Notes: a model not told the origin generated them from the sequence alone. A stretch of DNA of 64,000 nt from Chromohalobacter beijerinckii (GCF_023061185.1 NZ_JAKGAK010000002.1:124001-188000), one strand, 5' to 3'. Shown: positions 9,519 through 18,884, counted from the first letter of the stretch. Translations and numbers: made by a program.

Positions 9519-10811
9519 ATGCAACGACCCATTTGCAGCCTCGCATTGGGGCTTTTTCTGGCGGGATGCCAAGGCATGGCGACCAGCGATACTGCGGTGT
9601 CCTCGGCCCAGGTCGACAGCACACCGGCGAAGGCCTCGAATACCGGCACCAGCGACACTAAGGATGGAGACACTACGGATAAAGAGGTCCGCCAGGATTT
9701 CGCTGCTTGGGTAGAGGACTACCGAGAGCATGCGGCTGCGGAAGGCATTGATGCCGTCACGCTGGCGGCTGCCTTCGACGATGTCCGCTTTCAGCCGCGT
9801 ATTGTTGAGCTCGATCGCTCGCAACCGGAGTTCTCCCGGCAGGTGTGGGCATACTTGGACACGGCGGTCTCCGATCAGCGTATCCGCCAGGGACGTGCAA
9901 AGCTCGCCGCGCATCGCGCCGCCGCGATGCGTGCAGAAAACCGTTACGCGGTACCGGCCGAGATCTTGACGGCGATTTGGGGAGTAGAAAGCAACTACGG
10001 CAGCCATTTCGGCAGCTTCTCGACCATCGATGCGCTGGCTACGCTTGGATTCGAGGGGCGGCGCCAGGATTTCGCCCGTCGCGAACTGCTCGCGGCCTTG
10101 AAGATTCTGCAGAGCGGCGACATCGACCGCGAGCACATGCGTGGCTCGTGGGCGGGCGCCATGGGGCATACACAATTCTTGCCGTCCAGCTTCCTCGCCT
10201 ATGCGGTCGATGCCGACGGTGACGGCCGCCGTGATATCTGGGGCAGCGTGGACGATGTGATGGCCTCGACGGCCTATTATCTTGAGGAGGCCGGCTGGCA
10301 AGCAGGCCAACCCTGGGGCGTGGAAGTCACTTTGCCCGACGATTTTGATTATGCGCAAACCGAGCTGTCGGTGCGTCACTCCAGCGATGAATGGCGGGCC
10401 CAGGGCGTGACCGCTCGCGAGGGAGCATGGCCATCGTTCGACGAGGCTTCAGTGATTGCCCCGGCGGGGGCACGCGGCCCAGCGTTTATGGTGGGCCCTA
10501 ATTTTCGGGTCATCATGCGCTATAACGCCTCCACCAGCTACGCCTTGGCTGTCGCGACACTGGCCGAACGCATTGCGGGAAAAGAGGGCATCCAAGGTGA
10601 GTGGCCGCGTGGTCTCGAACCGCTTTCGCGTAGCCAGGTCAAGGAAATGCAACGCCGCCTCAATGCTTTGGGCTTTTCCACTGGCGGCTCGCCGGATGGA
10701 ATCGTGGGGCCCAATACCCGAAAGGGGCTGCGCGCTTATCAACGTAGCCAAGGTACCACGCCGGATGGCTTTCCCACGCCGGCACTGCTCGAGGCATTGC
10801 GCGACGCTTAA
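9519..10811 (+). CDS. mltB: Membrane-bound lytic murein transglycosylase B
   Basis: Cleaves peptidoglycan between MurNAc and GlcNAc, leaving anhydro-MurNAc ends. The 430-residue precursor starts at the ATG at 9519 (AAGGA upstream) and has a lipoprotein signal with lipobox LAGC (Cys17). The catalytic Glu157 lies in IWGVESNYG. Residues about 55-355 form the MltB/SLT domain, and residues about 365-430 a peptidoglycan-binding domain (MQRRLNALGF ... DGIVGPNTRKGLRAYQ). The frame is open back to 9450 but that would bury the signal peptide. Its product is fed into recycling, in which AmgK and MurU, also in this window, take part. Confidence 0.93.
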   Translation: MQRPICSLALGLFLAGCQGMATSDTAVSSAQVDSTPAKASNTGTSDTKDGDTTDKEVRQDFAAWVEDYREHAAAEGIDAVTLAAAFDDVRFQPRIVELDRSQPEFSRQVWAYLDTAVSDQRIRQGRAKLAAHRAAAMRAENRYAVPAEILTAIWGVESNYGSHFGSFSTIDALATLGFEGRRQDFARRELLAALKILQSGDIDREHMRGSWAGAMGHTQFLPSSFLAYAVDADGDGRRDIWGSVDDVMASTAYYLEEAGWQAGQPWGVEVTLPDDFDYAQTELSVRHSSDEWRAQGVTAREGAWPSFDEASVIAPAGARGPAFMVGPNFRVIMRYNASTSYALAVATLAERIAGKEGIQGEWPRGLEPLSRSQVKEMQRRLNALGFSTGGSPDGIVGPNTRKGLRAYQRSQGTTPDGFPTPALLEALRDA

Positions 10812-10851
10812 TAAGCGTGAGCGCATCGTCATCAGGCCTGCGCCGCTAGTG

Positions 10852-12186
10852 TCAGACGTGGGCAGTACTCATGACACGCGAGGGCGTGGCGGAATCGCTG
10901 TCGGCTTCGATCTGCGGGAGAGACGAGGCGACGTGCTGAATGGCGCTGACCACATCATTGGCCCCGGCGCGAATCTTGTCGATGGCTTGTCCGGCTTCTC
11001 CAGCCATGCGCACGCCGTTCTCCACACTGCCCAGGCAGGCCTGCATGCCACCGTTCACTTCCTGGGTAAGGTCACGCAGGCTAGCGATGGTGGCGGTGAT
11101 ATCGCGGGTGGCTTGCGAGGTACGTATCGATAACTGACGAACTTCATGGGATACCACCGAGAAGCCACGGCCATGTTCGCCGGCGCGGGCAGCTTCGATG
11201 GCAGCGTTGAGCGCCAGCAGGTTGGTCTGCTCGGCTATCTCGTGAATGCTTTCGATCACCGTGGTGATGTCGTCTGAGCGTTGTTCCAACGTGGCGAGCT
11301 GTTGCGAGGTACTGGCGACCTGATCGGCGATACGGCGGATTTCGGTGACGGTGTCGTTGATGATGCGCGAGCCGTCGTTCGCCGACGCTTCGGTTGTCGA
11401 GGAGATGCGATAGGCCATTTGAGCGCTTTCGTTCTCGCGCGTCACACGGTCGGTAATGTCGGTGGCGAACTTGACCACCTTGTAAAGATGGCCATCGGGA
11501 TCGAAAACCGGGTTGTAACTCGCTTCGAACCATAGAGGGCGGCCCTGCTTGTCGACACGCTTGAACTGCCCCGACATGAATTCACCGGCATTCAGGTGGG
11601 TCCAGAAATCGCGATACTCCTGGCTGGCGGCGTAGTCTTGCGCGCAGAAGATCCGGTGATGGGCCCCGCGGATGTCGTCGAGCGTGTAGCCCACCGTGTT
11701 CAGGAAATTGTCGTTGGCGGTCAGGATGTGCCCGTCCGGCGTGAACTCGATGATCGCCATGGCCCGGTCGAGGGCGTTGAGGCGACTTTTCATGTCCTGT
11801 TCGTCGCGCACTCGCGCGGTGATATCGGTCGCTGTCTTGACCACGCGGATCACCTTTCCGTGGCGGTCACAGATCGGATTGTACGAGGCTTCCAGCCAGA
11901 GAGGCTGACCATCGTGGGTCCGGCGCTTGAAGCGCCCGGCGATGAATTCGCCTTGCCGCAGTCGCTCCCAGAAGGCTGCATACTCGTGGCTCGCGGCCAG
12001 CTCGGGTGCGCAAAGGCGACGATGATGCTGGCCGATCAGGTCATCGGCACGATATCCGGTGGCATCGAGGAAGTTGGCATTGGCAGAGAGAATGCGGCCC
12101 TCGGGCGAGAACTCGATGACGGCCATGGCGCGGTGAATGGCGTCGAGCACGGCTTCATGATGGTGCGGCGAACGGAATAGGGCCAT
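10852..12186 (-). CDS. Soluble double-PAS methyl-accepting chemotaxis transducer
   Basis: A 444-residue receptor with no transmembrane segment: two PAS/PAC units (about 15-125 and 137-247), both with MAIIEF/MAVIEF beginnings and TDIT ends, then a chemoreceptor signalling domain with the tip [21 protein letters not shown]. It probably senses an internal redox or ligand signal and controls CheA. The tail ends soon after the tip region, so the usual second methylation helix looks short or missing. I prefer the ATG at 12186, with AAGAGGT 9 bases upstream; a GTG at 12237 is open in frame but has no ribosome site. Confidence 0.85.
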   Translation of the reverse strand: MALFRSPHHHEAVLDAIHRAMAVIEFSPEGRILSANANFLDATGYRADDLIGQHHRRLCAPELAASHEYAAFWERLRQGEFIAGRFKRRTHDGQPLWLEASYNPICDRHGKVIRVVKTATDITARVRDEQDMKSRLNALDRAMAIIEFTPDGHILTANDNFLNTVGYTLDDIRGAHHRIFCAQDYAASQEYRDFWTHLNAGEFMSGQFKRVDKQGRPLWFEASYNPVFDPDGHLYKVVKFATDITDRVTRENESAQMAYRISSTTEASANDGSRIINDTVTEIRRIADQVASTSQQLATLEQRSDDITTVIESIHEIAEQTNLLALNAAIEAARAGEHGRGFSVVSHEVRQLSIRTSQATRDITATIASLRDLTQEVNGGMQACLGSVENGVRMAGEAGQAIDKIRAGANDVVSAIQHVASSLPQIEADSDSATPSRVMSTAHV

Positions 12187-12361
12187 CTCCTGAGTACCTC
12201 TTATTATCCTTGGCGCGGCGTCGTCGTGATTTACCACTGCATATCGACAGTATTGGCCGTAGTTTAAGGTCCCGGCCGCGAATAAGCAAACCGAAGAGAG
12301 TTAGCGACTGGGCCGTCTGGCATGGCGCGGCGGTGTGGCGACCGCGTCACCAGGAAACGTT

Positions 12362-13072
12362 TTAGAACAGTCGTGCGAGCAGGGCGGTCACGGCGGTTTC
12401 GACGCGCAGGATACGCTCGCCCAGATGTACACCTTCGAAGCCGAGGGCCGAGAAGCGTTCGACTTCGTAAGGCACGAAGCCACCTTCGGGGCCGACAGCC
12501 AACGTGACGGGTTCGTCGAGGCCGCGCGGGCAGGTTTCGGCCATGCCGGGATGAGCGATCAGCGCGCGCCGTCCACTCAACTGCGCGGGTAAGCGATCTT
12601 CGATGAAGGGTTTGAAACGCGGCTCGAATGTCACGCATGGCAGGTGCGTGTCGCGTGCCTGCTCGAGCCCGAGGATTAGGTGATGGTGGATCTTTTCGGA
12701 AGTAAGTTCCGGCGACTGCCAGTAGCTTTTTTCGACGCGCCGGGTATGCAGCAGGGTAAGCTGTTTCACCCCCAGCGCGGTGACGTGCTCAAGCGTGCGA
12801 GCCAGCATGCGTGGACGCGGCAGCGCCAACAGTAGGTGGACCGGTAGCGGTGCAGGGGGTTCGCGATCCAAAGTGACCGTGAAGATCGCGCCCGTGTCAT
12901 CCAGTGATTGTAGCCTTCCGCGCCCCAGCGCGCCGCCGACCAGCCCCACGCTCAGTTCGTCGCCAGGCACGGCGCGGTGTATGTCGCGCAGGTGGCGTAG
13001 GCGTACGGGGTCGCGCAGATGCATGCGCTGGGTATCGAGGCGGTCGTTGTCGTCGAAGAGGATGAGGTTCAT
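12362..13072 (-). CDS. rsmE: 16S rRNA (uracil-1498-N3)-methyltransferase
   Basis: Methylates U1498 of 16S rRNA. The 236-residue protein has the N-terminal PUA-like part (HLRDPVRLRHLRDIHRAVPGDELSV) and a SPOUT knot with LAVGPEGGF and ALGFEGVHLGERILRVETA, hallmarks of RsmE. The ATG at 13072 has GGAG five bases before it. It diverges from phaR across about 117 bases. Confidence 0.95.
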   Translation of the reverse strand: MNLILFDDNDRLDTQRMHLRDPVRLRHLRDIHRAVPGDELSVGLVGGALGRGRLQSLDDTGAIFTVTLDREPPAPLPVHLLLALPRPRMLARTLEHVTALGVKQLTLLHTRRVEKSYWQSPELTSEKIHHHLILGLEQARDTHLPCVTFEPRFKPFIEDRLPAQLSGRRALIAHPGMAETCPRGLDEPVTLAVGPEGGFVPYEVERFSALGFEGVHLGERILRVETAVTALLARLF

Positions 13073-13132
13073 GAAAGCTCCGCGAATGGCGCGCGTAGTC
13101 TACTATCGTGCCTTTGTGATGTCGTGGGTAGC

Positions 13133-13160
13133 TTGCGCTGCTCGAATGTCGGTGCACAAT
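13133..13160 (+). promoter_or_regulatory. Possible promoter of phaR
   Basis: TTGCGC (13133-13138), a 16-base spacer and CACAAT (13155-13160) make a plausible sigma-70 promoter 30 bases before the phaR GTG start. Both boxes are imperfect, so this is a weak prediction. Confidence 0.3.
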
Positions 13161-13189
13161 GCAATGAAAGCCTCAGTAAGGACTGCGCC

Positions 13190-13648
13190 GTGCGCGTGAT
13201 ACGCAAATATGCCAATCGTCGTCTCTACGATACTCAGCAGAGTCACTATGTGACGTTGGAGGATTTGCGTCGTCTGGTGCTCGATGAAGTCCCGTTTCGC
13301 GTCGAAGACGCCAAGAGCGGTGAAGATCTGACTCGCCCCATCCTGCTGTCGATCATCACCGAGCAGGAGCAGCGCAACGACAACGATGCCGATGTCTTCT
13401 CCAATGCCTTGCTCGAACAATTGATTCGCATTTATGCCATGGGGCAGTCTTTGCCGTTGGCCCGTTATCTCGAACAAGGCACGCAACTGATGCTCGAGCA
13501 GCAACGCCACATGCAGGATCAGTGGCAGCAGGCGATTCGCCACTCGCCAGTGGAGACTATGCAGGAGCTGGCTGAAGAAAATCTGCGTTTCTGGCAGCGC
13601 ATGATGCATCAGCATCAGGCGCCCGACGATGATATGCCGGAACGCTGA
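13190..13648 (+). CDS. phaR: Polyhydroxyalkanoate synthesis regulator PhaR
   Basis: A 152-residue DNA- and PHA-binding regulator. The N-terminal PHB accumulation regulatory domain is clear: VIRKYANRRLYDTQQSHYVT. It is followed by an acidic, glutamine-rich C-terminal half. PhaR proteins repress phasin and PHA genes until polymer appears. The start is a GTG at 13190 preceded by TAAGGA; the frame is open to 13019 but that upstream stretch lies over the rsmE start. No PHA synthase or phasin gene is nearby. Confidence 0.9.
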   Translation: MRVIRKYANRRLYDTQQSHYVTLEDLRRLVLDEVPFRVEDAKSGEDLTRPILLSIITEQEQRNDNDADVFSNALLEQLIRIYAMGQSLPLARYLEQGTQLMLEQQRHMQDQWQQAIRHSPVETMQELAEENLRFWQRMMHQHQAPDDDMPER

Positions 13649-13728
13649 CACCTCGCTCTGTCGTGGCGCACGCTTTCTGCCATAATGGTTCGATCTTTTT
13701 CGTCATAGCTCCATAAGGTCTTATCCAG

Positions 13729-15030
13729 ATGAAGGTTTTGATCATCGGCGGCGGTGGCCGCGAGCACGCACTCGCCTGGAAGGCGGCCCAATCCCCACGG
13801 GTCGATGCCGTCTTCGTGGCGCCGGGCAACGCCGGCACCGCGCGCGAGTCGAAACTCACCAACGTGGATATCGCCGCCAACGATTTGTCGGGGCTGGAGG
13901 CCTTCGCGCATGACAACGGCGTGGAGTTGACCATCGTGGGCCCTGAAGCGCCGCTGGTCGAGGGTGTGGTCGACCGTTTCCGGGCGGCGGAGCTGGCGAT
14001 CTTCGGTCCGACCCAGGCCGCTGCCCAATTGGAAGGTTCCAAGGCCTTTGCCAAGGATTTTCTCGCCCGCCATGCGATCCCCACCGCGGACTACGCCACC
14101 TTCAGCGACGTTGAACCGGCGCTGGCCTATGTGCGCGAGCAGGGCGCTCCGATCGTCATCAAGGCCGACGGGCTTGCCGCCGGCAAGGGAGTGATCGTGG
14201 CCATGACGCTGGAGGAAGCCGACGCGGCGGTGCGTGACATTCTAGCCGGTAATGCCTTCGGCGATGCCGGCGCGCGGGTAGTGATCGAAGAATTTCTAGA
14301 AGGCGAGGAGGCTAGCTTCATCGTCATGGTGGATGGTGAACATGTGCTCCCCATGGCCACCAGTCAGGACCACAAGCGTGCTGGCGATGGCGATACTGGC
14401 CCCAATACCGGCGGCATGGGCGCCTATTCGCCGGCGCCTGTCGTCACTCCGGCGGTCGAGCAGCGCATCATGGATGAGGTCATCCTGCCAACCGTACGTG
14501 GCATGGCGGCCGAAGGACGGCCCTATACCGGTTTTCTGTATGCCGGGCTGATGATTTCGCCACAAGGCGCGCCCAAGGTGATCGAGTACAACTGCCGGTT
14601 CGGCGACCCGGAAACCCAGCCCATTCTGTTGCGCTTGAAGTCGGACCTGGTGGCGCTGTGCCTGGCAGCGACCCAAGGGCAGCTCGCGGCCCAGCAATGC
14701 GATTGGGACACTCGCGCGGCAGTAGGCGTGGTCATGGCGGCTGGCGGCTATCCCGGCGATTATCGCAAGGGCGATGTCATCGAAGGCCTGGACGGCGCCG
14801 AGGCCGTGGGCTGCAAGGTGTTCCACGCCGGTACTGCCTTGCGCGACGATGGGCGGGTCGTGACTAGTGGTGGCCGCGTACTATGTGTCACGGCCTTGGG
14901 AGCACGCGTCACGGTGGCGCGCGAGCATGCCTACGAAGGGGTGGCGGCGATCGACTGGCAAGAGGCATTGTATCGCCGTGACATCGCCCATCGCGCGGTG
15001 GCCCGTGAGCGCGATGACGCCAACGCATGA
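13729..15030 (+). CDS. purD: Phosphoribosylamine-glycine ligase (GAR synthetase)
   Basis: Second step of purine synthesis: joins glycine to 5-phosphoribosylamine using ATP. The 433 residues match the family length. Features: N-terminal VLIIGGGGREHALAWK, an ATP-grasp core (IVIKADGLAAGKGVIVA), and GPNTGGMGAYSPAP with the downstream YNCRFGDPETQ metal-binding segment. It has an AAGGT site before the ATG and stands as a single gene. Confidence 0.97.
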   Translation: MKVLIIGGGGREHALAWKAAQSPRVDAVFVAPGNAGTARESKLTNVDIAANDLSGLEAFAHDNGVELTIVGPEAPLVEGVVDRFRAAELAIFGPTQAAAQLEGSKAFAKDFLARHAIPTADYATFSDVEPALAYVREQGAPIVIKADGLAAGKGVIVAMTLEEADAAVRDILAGNAFGDAGARVVIEEFLEGEEASFIVMVDGEHVLPMATSQDHKRAGDGDTGPNTGGMGAYSPAPVVTPAVEQRIMDEVILPTVRGMAAEGRPYTGFLYAGLMISPQGAPKVIEYNCRFGDPETQPILLRLKSDLVALCLAATQGQLAAQQCDWDTRAAVGVVMAAGGYPGDYRKGDVIEGLDGAEAVGCKVFHAGTALRDDGRVVTSGGRVLCVTALGARVTVAREHAYEGVAAIDWQEALYRRDIAHRAVARERDDANA

Positions 15031-15170
15031 GGCGTTCGGTATGCCGCTCTACCAACGATAAGCGACGAGCAGGGTACACGACATGGAAGCTGTACGATTG
15101 AGCAGTGCCGCCGAGCGCGCGGCCAGCATGCGCCGAGTGTCGAGAGCTTCGCGAATCGGAGAGATGCGCC

Positions 15171-16043
15171 ATGTCGCGTGAGTACCCGATCATCGCGGTA
15201 ACCGGTTCCTCTGGCGCCGGCACCACGACCGTCAAGCGGACATTCGAGCGTATGTTCGCGCGCGAGGACATTCATGCGGCGTTTGTCGACGGCGATGCCT
15301 TTCATCGCTACACACGCGATGAGCTGGCGCGCATCTTCGAGGAGGAGCCCAGCCGCAAGTCCGAACTTTCGCATTTTGCGGTGGAAGCCAATCTGCTCGA
15401 TCGCCTCGAGGGCCTGTTTCAGGAATATGGCGATCTAGGCATGGGCATGCATCGTCATTACATCCATGCCGAGGACAAGCAGCATATCGAGGCCGGTTAT
15501 CAGGTGGGTACGTTCACCGAGTGGGAGCCGGTGCCCGGCGGCACCGACCTGCTATTCTACGAAGGTCTGCATGGTGGGCTGGTGACGCATGAATACGATA
15601 TCGCCAAGCATGTCGATCTACTGGTCGGCGTAGCGCCGACGATGAATCTCGAGTGGATCCAGAAGATTCACCGTGACACCAATCTGCGTGGCCATTCTCA
15701 GGAGTCGGTGATCGATACCATCCTGGGGCGCATGCACGATTATGTGCGCTATATACAGCCGCAGTTCTCGCGTAGCCACATCAACTTTCAGCGTGTGCCG
15801 ACGGTGGATACGTCTAACCCTTTTGAGGTGCAGGACATTCCCACCGATGCCGAGTCCATGGTGGTGATTCGCTTTCGCGACCCGCATTCGGTGGATTTTC
15901 CGTATCTACTGACCATGATTCGCGACTCCTTCATGACGCGCCCACATACCTTGGTCGTACCGGGCGCGCGCATGTCGTTGGCAATGGATTTGATTCTGGC
16001 GCCGCTGGTGACGCAGTTATTGGATCAGCGCCGCTTCCGCTAG
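15171..16043 (+). CDS. prkB: Phosphoribulokinase-family protein PrkB
   Basis: A 290-residue P-loop kinase of the PrkB type found in many gammaproteobacteria without a Calvin cycle. Walker A is GSSGAGTTTVKR near residue 13; the middle part (HRHYIHAEDK, FYEGLHGGLV) is typical of phosphoribulokinases. Its true substrate in such organisms is not settled. The start at 15171 has GGAGAG upstream; the frame is open to 15105. In E. coli prkB sits beside yhfA and crp; here a yhfA homologue lies 2.4 kb downstream. Confidence 0.9.
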   Translation: MSREYPIIAVTGSSGAGTTTVKRTFERMFAREDIHAAFVDGDAFHRYTRDELARIFEEEPSRKSELSHFAVEANLLDRLEGLFQEYGDLGMGMHRHYIHAEDKQHIEAGYQVGTFTEWEPVPGGTDLLFYEGLHGGLVTHEYDIAKHVDLLVGVAPTMNLEWIQKIHRDTNLRGHSQESVIDTILGRMHDYVRYIQPQFSRSHINFQRVPTVDTSNPFEVQDIPTDAESMVVIRFRDPHSVDFPYLLTMIRDSFMTRPHTLVVPGARMSLAMDLILAPLVTQLLDQRRFR

Positions 16044-16222
16044 GCACTCTCTGAAAAGCGCCTGCGCTCGATCATACGGTGTTAAAAATAGGCTCAAAAG
16101 ACTCATTTACTACGTGTAAACTCCGTTTTTTCGCCAATTTTTGCCTTGTCTGATCATCGCTCGTCAGCTTTTCAGATGAGGCCTGGCCAGCTGTTTCTAC
16201 ATCGACACGAAGAGGAAGGCTC

Positions 16223-16564
16223 ATGGATTGTCTGTTCTGCAAGATGGTCGATCGCGATATCGAGCCGGATATCGCCTACGAGGATGATCACGTATTGGCG
16301 TTTCACGATGTCAATCCTCAGGCGCCTACGCATATCCTGATCATTCCCAAGAAACACATTGCCACGCTCAACGATATCGAAGAAGGGGATCTAGCGTTGA
16401 TCGGGCGGTTACAGCATACCGCTGCACGTTTGGCGCGGGAGCTGGGTTTTGCCGAGGACGGTTATCGCGTGGTGATGAATTGCAATGACCATGGCGGCCA
16501 GTCGGTCTATCATGTGCATATGCATTTGATGGGCGGTCGTCGCTTCACTTGGCCAGCGGGCTGA
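16223..16564 (+). CDS. HIT-family hydrolase (HinT-like)
   Basis: A 113-residue histidine-triad protein, probably a purine nucleoside phosphoramidase. The HVHMHLMGG motif gives the His-x-His-x-His triad, and the N-terminal half (DCLFCKMV, FHDVNPQAPTHILIIPKKHI) is typical. A strong AGAGGAAGG site precedes the ATG. The order HIT-coq7-speD-osmC is the same as in Pseudomonas aeruginosa. Confidence 0.93.
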   Translation: MDCLFCKMVDRDIEPDIAYEDDHVLAFHDVNPQAPTHILIIPKKHIATLNDIEEGDLALIGRLQHTAARLARELGFAEDGYRVVMNCNDHGGQSVYHVHMHLMGGRRFTWPAG

Positions 16565-16619
16565 CCGTAACGCGCCAGCATCTTGCGCGTTTCTTCCCAG
16601 CGATGGACGCATCGATGCT

Positions 16620-16650
16620 ACCGGGCCGCTCGCATCTCGAGTGGCCCGGT
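16620..16650 (+). terminator. Hairpin after the HIT gene
   Basis: A 13-base-pair stem with one G-U pair (ACCGGGCCGCTCG against CGAGTGGCCCGGT), 5-base loop, followed by only TTTC. It lies between the HIT gene and coq7, so it may end the first transcript or sit in the coq7 leader. Confidence 0.5.
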
Positions 16651-16700
16651 TTCACGATGGCCGCGTTTTACACTCCGCTTCGTTGCATGGAGACTCCTAC

Positions 16701-17342
16701 ATGTCCCGTCAGCTATCCCGCACCGATAACTTGATCCAGCAGTTCGATACCATCCTGCGCACGCTGGTACCGCACGCCGCCAGCGCCTCACGTGCCAACC
16801 CCGCCGTGGGCACGCAGGATGCCGAAATGACCGACGCCGAGCGTCGCCATGCTGCGGGGCTGATGCGCATCAATCATACCGGCGAGGTGTGCGCTCAGGC
16901 GCTCTATCAGGGCCAGGGGGCAACCGCCAAGCTGCATGAGACGCGCGATCAAATGGAGCGGGCGGCGGCCGAGGAAATCGATCATCTTGCCTGGTGCGAT
17001 GAACGCCTGCGCGAGCTCAATGACCGGACCAGCTATCTCAATCCGGCGTTCTACGCAGCGTCTTTCGGCATGGGTGCGTTGGCCGGCAAGCTGGGTGACA
17101 ACATCAGCCTGGGATTCGTCGCTGCCACCGAAGAACAAGTCGGCCGCCATCTCGATGATCACATGCACAAACTGCCGGTGGGCGATCGCCGCTCGCGAGC
17201 GATACTCGAGCAGGTGCGCACCGACGAGGCGCACCACGAACGTTGGGCGCTGGAGGCGGGTGGCTCGCGCTTTCCTGCTCCTCTCAAGTTCGGCATGCGG
17301 ATGATGTCGCAGGTGATGACCCGATCGGTTTATAAGCTATAA
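16701..17342 (+). CDS. coq7: Demethoxyubiquinone hydroxylase Coq7
   Basis: Di-iron monooxygenase of ubiquinone synthesis (2-polyprenyl-3-methyl-6-methoxy-1,4-benzoquinone to the hydroxylated product). The 213 residues carry the iron-binding motifs NHTGEVCAQALYQGQ, EEIDHLAW and DEAHHERW. I start at 16701 (MSRQLSRTDNLIQQFDT); the frame is open to 16641 but the shorter form fits the family. A good terminator follows. Confidence 0.95.
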   Translation: MSRQLSRTDNLIQQFDTILRTLVPHAASASRANPAVGTQDAEMTDAERRHAAGLMRINHTGEVCAQALYQGQGATAKLHETRDQMERAAAEEIDHLAWCDERLRELNDRTSYLNPAFYAASFGMGALAGKLGDNISLGFVAATEEQVGRHLDDHMHKLPVGDRRSRAILEQVRTDEAHHERWALEAGGSRFPAPLKFGMRMMSQVMTRSVYKL

Positions 17343-17388
17343 GTGCATTGTAGCTATAAGCGCGAAGCCGGACGCTAGAAGAAGTCCA

Positions 17389-17434
17389 AAAAGCGCCCCC
17401 ATCCTGGCCAGGCCAAGGTGGGGGCGCTTTTCTT
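17389..17434. terminator. Terminator between convergent coq7 and speD
   Basis: A 13-base-pair stem AAAAGCGCCCCCA (17389-17401) pairs with TGGGGGCGCTTTT (17419-17431); the 17-base loop contains a second small palindrome. The A-run on one side and T-run on the other let it act in both directions. Confidence 0.85.
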
Positions 17435-17479
17435 TCAGCTTCAAACTGACGGCTCAGGGCTGAGCCGCGAAACGGTAGG

Positions 17480-18274
17480 TCAGTCGAGGTTGCGCGAGTA
17501 GAAAATCTCCAGCATTTCCTTGCGCAGGCGGTCCTCGATGTTGCGGGCTTCCTCGAAGGTCAGGTCGCGGCGCGTGCTGCCGAACAGATAGTTGTCGAGT
17601 TCGAAGTCTTTCAGCAACATCTTGGTATGGAACATGTTTTCCTGATAGACGTTGACGTCGACCATCTGATAAGCACGCTTGGTATCTTCCGCCAGGTAGT
17701 CCTGGATGGACGTGATGTCATGGTCGATGAACAGCTTGCGGCCGTCGACGTCGCGTGTGAAGCCGCGCACGCGATAATCCGTGGTCACGATGTCGGAATC
17801 GAAACTATGGATAAGATAGTTCAGCGCCTTGAGTGGGCTGATCATGCCGCAGGTGGACACGTCGATGTCCAGTCGAAAGGTGCTAATGCCGTTGTCCGGA
17901 TGCGATTCCGGATAGGTATGCACCGTGACGTGACTCTTGTCGAGATGCCCGAGTACGGTTTCGGGTAACGGCCCCGGGCCCGGCTCGATATGCTCGGGAT
18001 CGTGCTCATCGAGTTCGTGCTCGGCGATGAGGATGGTCACGCTGGCACCGTGTGGCTCGTAATCCTGGCGCGAGATGTTGAGCACATGCGCACCGATGAT
18101 ATTGGTGACGTCCTTGAGTATCTGTGTCAGGCGTTCGGCGTTGTAAAGCTCGTCGATGTAATCGATGTAAGCTTTGCGCTGCTCTTCCGTCTTGGCATAG
18201 CAGATATCATAGATATTGAAGCTCAGCGAGCTGGTCAGGTTGTTGAACCCGTGGAGTCGGAGATTATCGGTCAC
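17480..18274 (-). CDS. speD: S-adenosylmethionine decarboxylase proenzyme
   Basis: Makes the aminopropyl donor for spermidine. The enzyme self-cleaves to form a pyruvoyl group; the site is Lys113-Ser114 in [14 protein letters not shown]. From the GTG at 18274 the product is 264 residues, the same length as E. coli SpeD. GGGAGG lies 6 to 7 bases before this GTG and inside the longer TTG-initiated frame, which fixes the start. The start overlaps the end of a possible small ORF by 4 bases (GTGA). No speE is visible nearby. Confidence 0.95.
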   Translation of the reverse strand: MTDNLRLHGFNNLTSSLSFNIYDICYAKTEEQRKAYIDYIDELYNAERLTQILKDVTNIIGAHVLNISRQDYEPHGASVTILIAEHELDEHDPEHIEPGPGPLPETVLGHLDKSHVTVHTYPESHPDNGISTFRLDIDVSTCGMISPLKALNYLIHSFDSDIVTTDYRVRGFTRDVDGRKLFIDHDITSIQDYLAEDTKRAYQMVDVNVYQENMFHTKMLLKDFELDNYLFGSTRRDLTFEEARNIEDRLRKEMLEIFYSRNLD

Positions 18275-18462
18275 GTCCGAGCCTCCCAATTGGCAGGTTG
18301 GTACTGAACCCGACGAACAGGCGCCGGAACCCGAGCAGATGCGTATACAGGAAGGCGCGTATTATGCACATCCACCGTGACCGGCGCATCTGTCGATTGC
18401 AAAATCTTCCACGCCGCCATGCTCACCATTTCGCCAAGCACGAGCTGCACTGAGTGCTTCAT
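18271..18462 (-). CDS. Possible small ORF overlapping both osmC-like gene and speD
   Basis: A 63-codon ORF whose ATG overlaps the stop of the OsmC-like gene (ATGA) and whose stop overlaps the speD GTG start (GTGA). The product begins [19 protein letters not shown] and has no recognised domain. Third-base GC is about 75% in the first 30 codons but only about 45% afterwards, so the second half does not look like normal coding sequence here. It may be a coupled small gene, a decayed gene, or simply the speD leader. Confidence 0.3.
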   Translation of the reverse strand: MKHSVQLVLGEMVSMAAWKILQSTDAPVTVDVHNTRLPVYASARVPAPVRRVQYQPANWEART

Positions 18463-18884
18463 GCCTCGGCGTCGGCGATCTCGTAGGAGTGCGTCATCTC
18501 GACGCCGCCGCGCGCGAGCATGATGGACGCGCTGCAATACTTGTCGGCGGAGAGTTCCACCGCGCGCTTGACCTGGGACTCCTTGAGGCCGTGCCCCGTC
18601 ACCTTGAAATGCACATGGATCTTGGTGAACACAGAGGGAGTACCCTCGGCACGTTCAGCCTCGACGCTCGCCACGCAGTCGGTCACGGAGGCACGCGCCT
18701 TTTCGAGAATCTGCATGACGTCGAACGAGGTGCAGCCGCCCAGGCCCATGAGCATCATTTCCATGGGACGTGCACCGGTGTTGCGACCGCCGTGCTCGGG
18801 GTTGCCATCGAGAACCACACTGTGGCCGCTGCCGGCCTCGGCGATGAACTGACGGCCATCGGTCCACTTGATGCTGGCTTTCAT
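18459..18884 (-). CDS. OsmC/Ohr-family protein (YhfA-like)
   Basis: A 141-residue protein close to E. coli YhfA: KWTDGRQF at the start, PMEMMLMGLGGCTSFDV in the middle, SADKYCSASIML and the C-terminal THSYEI. The two cysteines (in GGC and KYC) are at the redox positions of the OsmC fold, so a peroxide- or thiol-related role is likely, but YhfA itself is uncharacterised. A modest ribosome site (AGGAAT) precedes the ATG. In Pseudomonas and enterics this gene neighbours vfr/crp; here the next gene is murU. Confidence 0.88.
   Translation of the reverse strand: MKASIKWTDGRQFIAEAGSGHSVVLDGNPEHGGRNTGARPMEMMLMGLGGCTSFDVMQILEKARASVTDCVASVEAERAEGTPSVFTKIHVHFKVTGHGLKESQVKRAVELSADKYCSASIMLARGGVEMTHSYEIADAEA

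Noticed and set aside
13019-13189. Longer start for phaR
   Set aside because: The extra 57 residues overlap the divergent rsmE start and are not family-like.
13190-13648. A polyhydroxyalkanoate gene cluster around phaR
   Set aside because: The neighbours are rsmE and purD; no synthase, phasin or depolymerase is in the window. The phaA-phaG genes belong to the antiporter.
18275-18289. TTG start for speD five codons upstream
   Set aside because: The ribosome site GGGAGG lies within this stretch, so it must serve the GTG at 18274.
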